Shown here in pieces: positions 1-9,463 of a stretch of 37,500 nt of DNA. Source of the stretch: Symbiodinium natans. Taxonomy: Eukaryota; Sar; Dinophyceae; Suessiales; Symbiodiniaceae. The first letter of the stretch is position 1. The number at the start of each line of letters is the position of its first letter. A model generated the notes under the pieces. It searched no databases and was not told where the DNA came from. It saw only the letters and a list, made by a program, of their open reading frames with translations. The stretch is from positions 1 through 37,500 of the forward strand of contig CAJNDS010002300.1 of NCBI GenBank assembly GCA_905221605.1, read 5' to 3'. Position numbers and translations under genes: made by a program.

Positions 1-297
1 CGGGTTCCCGGGTCCGGGGTGTTAGGCTATAGAACTCAACGTTTTTCGATCCGGCACCTCTTGGCCAAGTCGACTCTCAACTGCAAAGCCCTGAAGCACG
101 CTACAGTGCATCAGGTGCAGAGTGTGGGCGTGTGTGCTTAGGGAAGATTGAACCCTTAAAAGAACCTTCAGCAGCAATATTTCAAAACCCAAACAAGCCG
201 TCGGGTTGACGGGGTCCTCACGGATGAGATGCCGACACGCTACGGACGGTTTGTCCAAGTGAACCTGGGGCTCAGCTTGTACGCTGGGAGGTACCGG

Positions 298-363
298 GGT
301 TTAGGGTTTAGGGTTTAGGGCTTAGGGTTCAGGGTTTAGGATGTAGGGCTTTGGGTTTAGGGG
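298..363 (+). repeat. Interstitial TTTAGGG array
   Basis: About nine units of TTTAGGG with variants (CTTAGGG, TTCAGGG, ATGTAGGG). Telomere-type but internal. Confidence 0.9.
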
Positions 364-680
364 TGGCCACAGGTTTCAGCTGTCTGCGGGGAGCGTAAGC
401 AGGATCCATGTTGGTATTCCCTTGCCAACACGCAGTCAAGACCGACTTGTGGGGAGGTGCTCTGCATCTGTACTTGTGTCCCAAGCCATAATCTATCTTG
501 AGCTGCGTTTCCATCCCGACCCCTCAAACCTTGTCCGGAGCTGGTTTCCTGCACATGTAGAGTCACGTGTCCAGGAGCTCCATCAACCGTTCAACGCCCC
601 CCAATCAGCTCAGATACTTCTTCGAAAGGTTTAGGGGTTGAGGCCTAGGAAGAAAGGCTTAAGCATTCGCGGAGATGGTT

Positions 681-733
681 TAAACCCTAAACCCTAAACC
701 CTAAACCCTAAACCCTAAACCCTAAACCCTAAA
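681..733 (-). repeat. Interstitial CCCTAAA array
   Basis: About seven perfect CCCTAAA units. A looser TTTTAGGG-like stretch follows in the opposite sense at about 790-832, after a ~57-bp spacer. Confidence 0.9.
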
Positions 734-845
734 AACATCTCCGGCATGGCCTTTCCAAGCTCGCGCTGGGCCTGAGCAATCTGCGGATTTCGGGGTTTTG
801 GGGTTTTAGGGTTTTGGGTTTATGGTTTCAGGAACCAAATTGGGC

Positions 846-942
846 GTTTCCGAAATTAGGGAGTACCTTATTGGGGTCCTATTAAAACGGACTCCTGCTG
901 TTTGGGGTCTAGATTAGGGGTACCCCATGTTCGTAAACTCCC
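846..942 (+). repeat. Dispersed ~97-bp repeat, copy 1
   Basis: Starts GTTTCCGAAATTAGGGAGTA and ends TTCGTAAACTCCC. The interior has GGGGTCC, ACTCCTGCTGTTTGGGG and AGGGGTACCCC. The two ends are imperfect inverted repeats of each other. Four relatives occur in the window (25148, 28588, 28713, 35328). Confidence 0.7.
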
Positions 943-2584
943 ATATGGATCTTGGATCCACCGAGGTTCAATCGGGCCCTTGAGCCGGTGACTCGGATCC
1001 CGGGCCCCCCCCCTTCAACCTGAAACGGGCCGGCCATGAAGGAGCGGAAGCTAGTCATTGAAAAGATTTCACAAATGCCCAGGCGCGAATCATCAACGCC
1101 GCCAAGAGCAGATACAAGCCATGGTCCGTTGCGAGCACAAAAGGACGAGACATGTGGATCGGACTTCCAGTTGTTCCAGATCGTGTCTGACTCAGAAACA
1201 CCAGTGAAGACAACAGGGGACTGCTCTGGCGGCTTGGAGGCGTTACCGTAAGCCCCCTCCCACATATGCGCAAGCTGTTCAGTACACACGTGAAAGTAGT
1301 TTCTGGCACATAGTACTCAGGGTCAACATAGCTCATTGAATTTTGGATGCCCCGTGCCTTTGCAGCTCTCATTGCATCGTCAGACTCGATCGCCTGGCGC
1401 ACGATCTAAACCTTGAACTCGAGAACGTCAACCCTAGTCCCTCAAGTCAAGACAAACTCCGGGCCCAACGCCATAGGCCCTATCCCCTGGAAGTTTTCTG
1501 CAAAATGGATCCACAATTCATTTACTGGTTCTGCTGCGCCCTGCACTTTAAACACAGTGTGCCTGGACACTTCATGTCTGCAAACCGGTTCCAGAAGCAA
1601 TGTGAGCGCAAAATTCCTCAAAGCTTTGGGTATGTATCACTATCCCGCTTCTGACTCATCTTTACTGGCCTAACCCAACAAGCCGTCAAATGAAAGGCCC
1701 CCCGCTGGAGGACTGTTTCTGATGATTTGTTCAGGAGGTCATGCCTTTTGAATCTTGTGACCTTTTGAAGCTAGGTTCAGCGCTGCATGATTTAGCTCCT
1801 TGCAGAGGAGGAGGCTAATGTTGGGAGCGAATGGAGGATGGCGGAAGCAATGTTCAAGAGCGTAGCACCCTAAACCTGAACTCTGTCCATGACTGCTCTG
1901 CAGCGCAAGAGACTTTGATGGCTCTGGCTAAGTGCAGCGTAAGACAACCGGTCCGAGCCGTGTCAGTCTTGGCTCTGATTTGGTCCAGCATGACTTTTGC
2001 TTTCTAGATCGAATAGATAACCTGGCGCTGGTTGACCAATCATTTCGTGAATGATACTGTGTCATTTTGTCGAGCTGCACATACGAAGGTTGCTTAAATA
2101 GCCTCGGGGGGAGTGGGGAGACTCGCTGGGACCTCTTCTGCCTTCTGCTTCCGGCCTTTCCGGGGTCTGCCATGCTTTGTTCAGGAATCAATGCTTTCGC
2201 CAAGTTAGGAAGTCTGAAACCTTGTCTGGACTGCTTAAGGCATGCCTCAAAGAGGCCTTCTGAAGACAGTCATAAACTGGTTTAAGAGCCAATGCTTGCG
2301 ATTAGGAACTTTGAGTCAGGACTGCTCAAGGAAGTAGACATTTAATCTCGGACTGCCCGTAATCAAAAAACACACTCGGAACCATTATTTCTGGAAGTGA
2401 GACTGCATCCGCCATCGTTGTCACACATAACCAACACCACTCTTCTTTCACGGATGCAAAGCCAGTGGAGGAACGCGCATGGCCTCGCTGATCTCGCGGC
2501 TAAGGCGGCGGATGGCCTTCGACATGGGCGGTGGGGAGACTTCAAAGTTTGGGGTTCTTCTGAGGTGAACACCCGCAAGGCACG
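943..2584. other. Gene-poor stretch, nothing recognised
   Basis: Short overlapping frames on both strands, none with a recognisable domain. A run of about 9 C lies near 1008-1016. No RNA gene seen. Confidence 0.5.
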
Positions 2585-2675
2585 ATAATAACAATAGTAA
2601 TAATAATAATGATAAACCATTTAATATTAATAAATAATACTAATAATAGTAACAATAATAGCAATAATAATAACC
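2585..2675. repeat. AT-rich TAA-type tract
   Basis: AATAATACTAATAATAGTAA-like sequence, related in composition to the large TAATACTAA array 2 kb downstream. Confidence 0.85.
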
Positions 2676-2803
2676 AATGAAAGCAGTGGCACCATCTGAC
2701 AGCGACGGGGAGTACATGCTTGCCACGACCGAGAACTATACCAGAATCTCTCACCGCAACAAAACGTTCGCACGTGCAACAAGACAAGATAATTACAGAG
2801 AAC

Positions 2804-2828
2804 TTTTAGGGTTTAGGGTTTCGGGTTT
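2804..2828 (+). repeat. Short TTTAGGG array
   Basis: Two to three units ending in TTTCGGG. It directly precedes a GTT/GCT-rich trinucleotide tract. Confidence 0.75.
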
Positions 2829-2915
2829 CTTTGCTGTTGCTGTTGCTGCTGCTTCTGCTGCTGGCGTTGTCGTTGTCGTTGATGTTGACGTTGATGATGT
2901 CGTTGTTGCTGCTCG
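2826..2915. repeat. GTT/GCT trinucleotide tract
   Basis: Ninety bases in trinucleotide rhythm (GTTGCT, GTTGTC, GATGTT). Translated frames give runs of V/A/D or Q and are not evidence of a gene. Confidence 0.8.
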
Positions 2916-3194
2916 GAGTTTACTGCGGCGCTGGGCCAGCAGGACCATGGCACACTTGACGGTCTTTCTTTGCTCACATCGTCAAGAAACATTCTGAACA
3001 CTTCGAAAAATCGTAGCTGCCGGCATTGCCGCAAGGAATTCGCAGAGGCTTCCGCCTGTTGAAGACATGTAGCACGGAGGTCTTGTGGAACGGTGGTCGA
3101 CAACCGTGGCTGAGCGGGGGCCGTTGCAGCCACTAGAATGCTGCACCTTTTCAAGCTGTGCAGACTGCATTATGGCGCACCTTAAGGGTGAGCG

Positions 3195-3812
3195 ATGTCC
3201 GCACTTGCTTTCATGGCAGGTCTCGACACAAAGCCTGGCAGACAGGCACGGTCGAAGAGGCCTCGCACTCAGAACGCCGGGGAGTCGGGCAGCGAGCAAT
3301 TGGACCAGCAGATCAAGCAGCTCGGCAATCAGCTTCCCACTGTCATGAAGATTGTAGGACAGCACGGCAGAGAGAGAGAGAGAGAGAGAGAGCTAGAGAG
3401 TGACAGAGAGAGTCGCGAGCTGGAAGGCTGCAGTTGCCACACATATTTGCTCAGCAAAAACAGTCGGCTAGCCGAAGATCTTCTGGCCAGACGCGCTGGA
3501 CCGCACCCTCAGGGACCTCCGCGCTGGACAGCGGCGGGGACGGTGGCCGATGCGCTCGTTGAGGACAGTGCTCCGCAGGCTCAGATGGGCAAGTTCGTGG
3601 CATTCCATGAGGGCGTCAGCTCTTTGGCCGACATGGAGAGTTCGATACAGTTCGCTGTTGCCAAAGAACCAGGGATGGAAAAGTTCTGCGCAAGCTCCGT
3701 CCGCAAATGGTGTGCCAAGCAGAATGGCATGAGGCGGCTGCAGTTTTCAGGGAGAACATCGTTGCGGAAGGCGGTGAGCAGAAACAGGATGCAGATCCTC
3801 CGACTCCTCTAG
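3195..3812 (+). CDS. Hypothetical 205-residue frame, perhaps a decayed transposon ORF
   Basis: The frame is open for 205 codons across a (GA)n run that encodes RERERERE. The stretches before it (EQLDQQIKQLGNQLPTVMKI) and after it (GKFVAFHEGVSSLADMESSI, then SVRKWCAKQNG) look more protein-like than random frames here. From memory, the first part faintly resembles the N-terminal region of LINE-type proteins in dinoflagellates; this is weak. There is no clear start, no neighbours in operon-like order, and the frame ends at 3810-3812. It may be a fossil fragment or chance. Confidence 0.25.
   Translation: MSALAFMAGLDTKPGRQARSKRPRTQNAGESGSEQLDQQIKQLGNQLPTVMKIVGQHGRERERERELESDRESRELEGCSCHTYLLSKNSRLAEDLLARRAGPHPQGPPRWTAAGTVADALVEDSAPQAQMGKFVAFHEGVSSLADMESSIQFAVAKEPGMEKFCASSVRKWCAKQNGMRRLQFSGRTSLRKAVSRNRMQILRLL
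3369..3414. repeat. (GA)n microsatellite
   Basis: About 12 uninterrupted GA units, then interrupted GA. It lies inside the frame at 3195-3812. Confidence 0.9.
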
Positions 3813-3907
3813 TTCGACAGATTGAGGCACGCAGCCATCGTAGTTGAACAGAGGCGCAAAGCCGGGGCACTCGAAGAGCACCCAAGTTGCCAATCCCTGG
3901 CTGCTGC

Positions 3908-3955
3908 CAGGGTTTAGCGTTTAGGGTTTAGGGTTGAGGGTTTAGGGTTTAGGGC
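3908..3955 (+). repeat. Interstitial TTTAGGG array
   Basis: About six units including TTTAGCG and TTGAGGG variants. Confidence 0.9.
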
Positions 3956-4096
3956 AGGTGAGGCCAGATGTGGACACGGAGCCTTGGATCCAGCCTCTTC
4001 TGGCAACAAACGAACATGCCACCACAGAATGTATGCGCAACTCCGGTTGTGTGACGCTCCGGCACGGGTTTGTCTGACGAACTCAAGCGGCACCCA

Positions 4097-4345
4097 AGAC
4101 AAGACAAGACAAGAAGTTTGTTTGTTTGTTTGTGTGTGTGTGTGTTCTGTTTGTTTGTTTGATTGGTTGATTGTTTGTTTGTTTGTTTGTCTGCCTGTCT
4201 GTTGGTGTGTTTGTCTGTGTGTGTGTGTGTCTTTACTTGTTTGGTTTTGCTGGCACGCTTGTGTGTTTGTTTGTTTGTTTGTTTGTTTTTGTTTGTCGGC
4301 GTTGTTTGTTGGCTGTTGGTGTTTGCTGCTTGTTGCTCGTTGTTT
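4097..4345. repeat. AAGAC then TTTG/TG-rich microsatellite tract
   Basis: Starts with ACAAG-type units, then long TTTG and TG runs with occasional TC changes. Confidence 0.9.
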
Positions 4346-4587
4346 GTGGCTTGCTGATGCTAAGTTGGTCAAGTAATGCCCCAGTTTCTTCTTGACCAAC
4401 CGGCGTGTGGAACATGCTTTCAAGCCGAAACTCATTGTTGCAGTTGTGGCGACGTTCTTGCTGCTCTCGGCTGCAATGTAAGGACTTTTTTTCATGGCAT
4501 CGCATGTCAAAAACTGGGAAACCGCGGCACAGGCCTGCAGACGTCCTGGGGCATGCTTTCAAAAGTTCTCCCCCGCAAAGCATACCA

Positions 4588-5187
4588 ATAATAGCAATAA
4601 TCATAATACTAACAATACTAACAATACTAATCATACTAATAATACAACTAATACTAATCATACTAATAATACTCATAATGCTCACAATACTCATAATACG
4701 AATAATACTAATAATGCTAATCACACTAATAATACTATTCTACGAATCATACTACTCATACTAATCATACTAATCATACTAATAAGACTGATAATACTGA
4801 AAATACTAAGAATACTAATAATACTAAGAATACTAAGAATACTAAGAATACTAATAATACTAATAATACTAATAATACTAATAATACTAATAATACTAAT
4901 AATACTAATAATATTAATAATACTAATAATACTAATAATACTAATCATACGAATAATACGAATAATACTAATAATACGAATAATACTAATTCTACTTTTA
5001 ATACTAATAATACTAATAACACTAATAACGCTAATAATACTAATAATACTAATAATACAAATAATACTAATAATACTAATAATACTAATAATACTAATAA
5101 TACGAATAATACTAATAATACTAATAATACTAATAATACTAATAATACTAATAATACTAATAATACTAATAATACTAATATAATACT
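4588..5187. repeat. TAATACTAA-type satellite array, left part
   Basis: About 600 bp of TAATACTAA and close variants (CATAC, TACGAA, TAAGAATAC). It is interrupted at 5188 by the retrotransposon. It contains a block AATTCTACTTTTAATACTAA at 4987 that recurs on the other side. Frames across it (NTN or ILI repeats) are artefacts of the repeat. Confidence 0.95.
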
Positions 5188-5191
5188 AGTA
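5188..5191. repeat. Target-site duplication AGTA, left copy
   Basis: AGTA directly precedes the TGTGA end of the left LTR. The same four bases directly follow the right LTR. Four to six bases is usual for Ty3/gypsy integrases. The duplicated bases are a variant of the local TAATACTAA-type array. Confidence 0.8.
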
Positions 5192-5485
5192 TGTGAAGTC
5201 GACCAGCACTGGACTTGCACTAAGCCAATGCAATCACAGCCCGGCCACGCTGTTTTACGACTTCGCGAGTTCAAGCACTTGTGCAGCTACGCCTGAGTGC
5301 GTCCGGTCGGACCGCACAGCAACCTAAGAGCTACTGTACGACTCTACCGTGCTCAAAGGCACAAGCTCGGTACTTGAGCCAAAATTGGCATTGAAACGAA
5401 TTGCAAACCTACACATGCAAAGAAGACTACAGTACTGGTCCTGGCAGCTCTGCACATGCAACGTGCGTGCTTAGACCTGCTCACA
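5192..5485 (-). repeat. 3' LTR of the retrotransposon
   Basis: A 294-bp direct repeat of 22160-22453, with no difference found by eye. In element orientation it follows the PLD-nuclease frame and a purine-rich tract. It carries the same spliced-leader-like stretch (5373-5389). Its identity to the 5' LTR argues for a young insertion, or for recent gene conversion between the two. Confidence 0.93.
5373..5389 (-). other. Spliced-leader-like stretch in 3' LTR
   Basis: In element orientation this reads GCCAATTTTGGCTCAAG. The last 16 nt of the dinoflagellate spliced leader are GCCATTTTGGCTCAAG, so the match is complete apart from one extra A. The orientation is sense relative to the element. The 5' third of the leader is not recognisable. 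It could be a relic of trans-splicing captured in the R region, or chance. Confidence 0.5.
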
Positions 5486-5495
5486 TTCGCCCCTC
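5486..5495 (-). other. Candidate polypurine tract
   Basis: Directly upstream of the 3' LTR in element orientation is GAGGGGCGAA, purine-rich with one C. This is the position where plus-strand priming occurs in LTR elements. The tract is short, so the call rests mainly on position. Confidence 0.5.
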
Positions 5496-6173
5496 AGCCG
5501 AGGCTTCCAGCTCATTTCGAGCTCGGAGTGCAGCAGGCACTCGCGCTGAACACAGAAAGGGAAGGGAGAGGGTGTCGCGTGCGACCGCGGTGGTCCGCAC
5601 ATCATGAGCATTGGCATGCGGCAGGGACGCTAGCCCGCACCACCACAACGAACGCACGACGACGGCAACCCTCAGCAACCCTTATCCACCCTTTCCCAGG
5701 AGGTCCTCACCCTTTTGCTGGTGGGCGAGGCTCTTGAATCCTCGAGCTGGTCTCTAGCTGCCAGTACGCAGACTATGGTACAAATGGTACACTGTACACT
5801 ACCGGTCCTAAACTACGGCTACGGCTACTCACCTATCCGGAACTACCCTACGGGCTACCAGACTCAGTGAGAGCCGCGCACATGGCTCGTGCCGCGGGCA
5901 ATGCAACTCACACGCGCTTCGGCGAGCGCATTGCCGCGACCAGGACACTGTCCGCAGCACCTGCAAAAGAGCACCCTCGGCACGAGGGGCCACAGGCAGG
6001 GCGAAGGAGAAAGGTGCGGGGAAGCAAAATGGGCAGGTTTCCAACCTGCCGCGGCTTTTCGCCCGCAGTCAAGCAAAAGAAAGTGCAAAAGGTTGGCGAA
6101 GCAACGTGCCGTGCTGCAACGCCTGCTCTGATAATGCGTGGATGCATACCACGCCGCGCCGACTGGCCGCAGC
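5496..6173 (-). other. Element 3' non-coding region
   Basis: About 680 nt between the PLD-frame stop and the purine tract before the 3' LTR. Frames are short or antisense, and none resembles a known domain. It contains a local TACGGCTACGGCTAC duplication near 5812-5828. It is probably 3' untranslated sequence. Confidence 0.5.
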
Positions 6174-9065
6174 CTACTCGATACCCTGTGGAGCAGTGTT
6201 GGGGGCACGAGTGGCGTTGCCAGCAACATTGGAGCTACTGGCTCGCTCCAACTGAGGGCGCTTTGCAACCGCCTCATCGAGGGAGAATGCCTCAGCCGAC
6301 ACCCTCTGGAATTCCTCGATGTAGGACTGTGCGACTGGGTGCGTCTTGGGGACCTCAAGCTTAAGCCCTGCCTCCGCATTGGCTTTGCTGCTTGTGGTAA
6401 AATTGAGGCTCCCAATCAGCACCACCGCGCCATCAGGCCGCAGTAGGCATAGGGCCTTGGCATGGTGCAGCCCTTGAATCCCGGTGCCTACCTTAGCCCC
6501 GCGGCCGTCGCGAGCATAGGCGTCGCGCACGGATGTGCCACAACCCACCTTCACTTCGGCACCTGCAGCCGCCAAGCGTTTCAACGCTTGCCACTGAAGC
6601 TTGGTGCGGTGGCATTGCCCCATGTCGGCGACAATCCGAACGCTTGCGCCCTTGCTAAGCGACGCTTCGATTGCCTCGATGCAGGATGGGCAATCTAAGC
6701 TGTACGCGCGGATGTAGATCACATCCTCTGCTGCTCCAGACCCAAGCAGCGTTTGGGCGGCCTGAACGTATGGCCCGCCCGCAAGGAATTCCGCTTCTTT
6801 GACTGGAGAACTCCTAGCGGGGGCTGGGCCCTTGTTCCTCCGGCCTGGTGTGCGCGCCACAGTGGCAGTGGCGGCACGTTGCACGGAGCCGGACTGTGCG
6901 TGGGCTGCGCTCGCTCCACCTGCTGGGGCCGCGGCCAGGTCACGACCCGCGAGCCCCTGAAAGCAGGAGAGCCCGCGGCTCTTGGCCGCAAGTTGGGAGA
7001 AACATCCTTCACTGTTCCCCAAACCCAACACAACCTTACCCTTAGCCAGGGCTTCGGAGGCGGTACTCCGAATGGAGTCTGTGAGCGCAGGACCCGCGCC
7101 TCGCTGGGCCGCGTGCAAAAACCCTAGGGAACGAGCGGTGTCCATTGCGGCATCGCAATGCCCGCAGCGTCCTTCTGCCAGGTAAGCACGACAGCCACAG
7201 GCAGCTGTCTCCTCCTTGAGGTGCACCCAAACCTTATGGGTCACCCCTTTCTTGGAGCTCGCGACCTCAAACGTCGCTTCGGAGCCAAGGAGCTGAGACA
7301 GCCGCGCCTCAGGGGCCGCGGTGTTGCCATGTCGCATATGCGCAATGCGATTGGCAACGGCACGACTCACGTACCACAGAACAGCGCCGCACAAAATCAC
7401 TACTACCAGAGTGATGGCTGTTCCGGCGACCCACACGGTCCGCCTGGCCCCATGACCGATTTCCTCGACTACGTCGGCCGAAACCGTTGCAACCGCGTGC
7501 ATGGAGTCCTCGACAACATGCACAACCCCGCGGTGCAACTGCAAGGCAATCGGCGCCGACGCTGCAGCCGCCAGGCCCCACCAACCGTTGATGTTCCCGT
7601 TGAGGGCGTGCATCAACCGATTGAGGAGCCCGCGACCCAGGAAAAAGGGGGTCCGCGGCGGAAGCGGAACACTTGGCGGCGGCCGGGCCGACCCGCACGG
7701 GAAGGCTGGGACCCAGCTTGTGCTTGGGCGGGGTTGGAGCGCGGCAACAATGCCCGCGGCGAAAGCGCCCCAGGCGTACTTGCCCCTCCCCTTGGGCTTG
7801 CCCTTGGCATCGGACTTGCCTCTGCCCTTCGGCTTGCCCTGGCCCTTGCCACGGGCGTCTGCCCAAGCACTCCAAGGGTCGCGGCCCTTGCCGTACGTCG
7901 CCTCTTCGCGACGTCTCTTGCCGCCCCTCTTCTTGTGTTTATTTCTAAGAAGAGGTTGGATGGTTTCTTGGTCCATCGCGCGATTGGCCAGAAGGATCTC
8001 GTACTCCAGCTCGTCCTGGCTGCTTTCGGAGCCCGAGTCCCTCTCTTCGCCGCGCCGCGGATCAGGGATCCCGCGGGAAACGACCTCTGCCAAGCGGAGA
8101 GGCGTGCTGCACCGAAAGCACAGCTGCCTGAATGAAAGGTTCCATTCATAGCAGTTAGGGCACTGCCACCCTGCTATGCGGAGCGCCTCGCTGATGTGAT
8201 CATCGCGCTCTGCCTTCTCCGCCTGGCGCCGCTCCCGCTTCTTGGCGCGCTCGGCCGCCCGCGCCTCCTCGGCCGCCTGGAGGGCTTCAGCGAGTTCCTC
8301 ATCGCTGAGAAGCCTCGCGGCATCTGCCCGCGCTTGCTGTTCTTCAAGCTCTTCGGCAGAAAACCTCCGCCGCCATTGCTCCGGCGCGGTTTGAGGATCT
8401 ACCTCCCACCACCCGATGTCGATCCCATTGATCCATCGGCCGTCGCACGGGGCGCCCGCGTTCGGGCCGCCCGCGTGCGTGGTGAGGCACTGGTCCTCGG
8501 TGACCGGGTTAATGGCTTCGCAGAAGAAGCACCGCCAGCTGCCGTAGGGGTAAAAGCGGCCTTCGACGTAGGCTCGGTTGGCTGGGAGGGCGACATCGTC
8601 CGCCTCATCCGCGGTGCCCTCCTCCATCTCAACCGAGACCTCCTCGTCTTTGACAACCTCAGCTTCCTCCTCCTGTTCCTCCTTGACCAGGGGCTCTATC
8701 TCCTCCCGGCCAACTTTGAGGTGGGACTCAGTGCGAACCTCGGCGCGCATCAGAATGACGTCGAGGCTGTCCGCGGCTGGGTCGCCCGCGAAGAAGGAAT
8801 CGATCTCCTGGGCATGGAGATCGTCAAGAGGCGTAACCAGGTCTGGCGAATAATCCCGCTTGGAACGACGCTCTGCAAGGCGTTGCTGAACGTCGCCCTT
8901 CGGCGGCTCGAGGGCCCGCCCGCGCGGAGCGGCTTCCCGCGGAGGTCTCGGCTCGGCCTCCTCTTTGGGCTCGCTCTTGGGCGTGGACCCTCCACTGCTG
9001 CTCTCTGGAGCGGGATCCAGCTCCGGGTCATCGCGAAGCCACCATAAATGTGGTGCGACCCGTCC
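6174..9065 (-). CDS. RanBP2/SWIM zinc-finger protein with PLD (Zucchini-like) nuclease domain
   Basis: Open from 9065 to 6174; the first ATG (8750) gives 858 residues, preceded in frame by a Glu/Pro-rich stretch. Two RanBP2-type fingers: W72-C74-C77-N81-C88 (incomplete) and a textbook one at W195-C197-C200-N204-C211-C214. A charged helix lies at ~133-185 and a Gly/Lys-rich RGK tract at ~286-325. A hydrophobic helix at ~440-461 could be a membrane anchor. Cys518-x-Cys520-x8-Cys529-x-His531 fits a SWIM finger. Residues ~660-815 are a single-motif PLD domain: IYIRAYSLDCP, VRIVADMGQ, then H763-x-K765, Asp773 and IGSLNFTTSS (Gly780, Ser781, Asn783). Known: one-HKD PLD proteins such as Zucchini/PLD6 and bacterial Nuc are dimeric nucleases or lipid hydrolases. 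The context with Tpt1 and zinc fingers favours an RNA nuclease. It is the last frame before the 3' LTR. Confidence 0.78.
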   Translation of the reverse strand, partial: GRVAPHLWWLRDDPELDPAPESSSGGSTPKSEPKEEAEPRPPREAAPRGRALEPPKGDVQQRLAERRSKRDYSPDLVTPLDDLHAQEIDSFFAGDPAADSLDVILMRAEVRTESHLKVGREEIEPLVKEEQEEEAEVVKDEEVSVEMEEGTADEADDVALPANRAYVEGRFYPYGSWRCFFCEAINPVTEDQCLTTHAGGPNAGAPCDGRWINGIDIGWWEVDPQTAPEQWRRRFSAEELEEQQARADAARLLSDEELAEALQAAEEARAAERAKKRERRQAEKAERDDHISEALRIAGWQCPNCYEWNLSFRQLCFRCSTPLRLAEVVSRGIPDPRRGEERDSGSESSQDELEYEILLANRAMDQETIQPLLRNKHKKRGGKRRREEATYGKGRDPWSAWADARGKGQGKPKGRGKSDAKGKPKGRGKYAWGAFAAGIVAALQPRPSTSWVPAFPCGSARPPPSVPLPPRTPFFLGRGLLNRLMHALNGNINGWWGLAAAASAPIALQLHRGVVHVVEDSMHAVATVSADVVEEIGHGARRTVWVAGTAITLVVVILCGAVLWYVSRAVANRIAHMRHGNTAAPEARLSQLLGSEATFEVASSKKGVTHKVWVHLKEETAACGCRAYLAEGRCGHCDAAMDTARSLGFLHAAQRGAGPALTDSIRSTASEALAKGKVVLGLGNSEGCFSQLAAKSRGLSCFQGLAGRDLAAAPAGGASAAHAQSGSVQRAATATVARTPGRRNKGPAPARSSPVKEAEFLAGGPYVQAAQTLLGSGAAEDVIYIRAYSLDCPSCIEAIEASLSKGASVRIVADMGQCHRTKLQWQALKRLAAAGAEVKVGCGTSVRDAYARDGRGAKVGTGIQGLHHAKALCLLRPDGAVVLIGSLNFTTSSKANAEAGLKLEVPKTHPVAQSYIEEFQRVSAEAFSLDEAVAKRPQLERASSSNVAGNATRAPNTAPQGIE

Positions 9066-9463
9066 TCAAGCTGGATTCGGTCCCCTCTCTTCAGGAGCGG
9101 GACCTTCGAGTGATCGTACCCGTTGGCTTTGTGGTACCGAATCACTCGGAGCATGGGCACCTCCCCATACTCACCGTCCTTTCCTCGGCGGAACAACCGT
9201 CCCCGCCAGTCTTGACGAAAAGGGTCAAGAGGTGCGGAGGGGCTGATCCCCAGGTTGGGCGGGAGAGAGGCGCCATGGCAGGCCGCCTGATGCAAGTGGT
9301 ACTGCACCAGCGACTCAAAGGCCAGCCCGCATCCCGGAGCGGAGCATCCGTAGTGGCCGTCAGCGTTGGGGCGAGGCTCCTCTGGGGCCGGGGCGGACTG
9401 GGCGGTCCCGCCTCCTGAAGGCCTGGCGGAACTGCTCGACCCCGCAACCCCGGGGGCGTATCG
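8750..9463 (-). CDS. C2H2 zinc-finger segment in a third frame, linking Tpt1 and PLD parts
   Basis: Open from just after a TGA (9464-9466) to a stop at 8750. No credible ATG starts it; the upstream part is a Pro/Ala/Glu linker. Near 9340-9265 it encodes YGCSAPGCGLAF, then ESLVQYHLHQAACH, which together fit a C2H2 finger (two Cys four apart, Phe, Leu, His pair). A conserved-looking charged region follows (WRGRLFRRGKDGEYGEVPML, then RIQLEDGSHHIYGG) to about 9040. Beyond that, coding character moves to the PLD frame by a -1 shift. It also needs a -1 shift to be reached from the Tpt1 frame near 9380-9460. It could be a nucleic-acid-binding module of one large polyprotein; alternatively an indel-broken gene. 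Confidence 0.5.
   Translation of the reverse strand, partial: RYAPGVAGSSSSARPSGGGTAQSAPAPEEPRPNADGHYGCSAPGCGLAFESLVQYHLHQAACHGASLPPNLGISPSAPLDPFRQDWRGRLFRRGKDGEYGEVPMLRVIRYHKANGYDHSKVPLLKRGDRIQLEDGSHHIYGGFAMTRSWIPLQRAAVEGPRPRASPKRRPSRDLRGKPLRAGGPSSRRRATFSNALQSVVPSGIIRQTWLRLLTISMPRRSIPSSRATQPRTASTSF

Noticed and set aside
298-363. A true chromosome end because of TTTAGGG
   Set aside because: Arrays are short, degenerate, in both orientations and internal.
4405-5274. Frames rich in N/T or I/L repeats over the satellite array, both sides of the element
   Set aside because: They come from the TAATACTAA repeat, not from genes.
7158-8135. Plus-strand frame of 325 codons, and others over 5867-21900
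   Set aside because: They lie antisense to the element's coding frames with no recognisable domain; high GC keeps antisense frames open.
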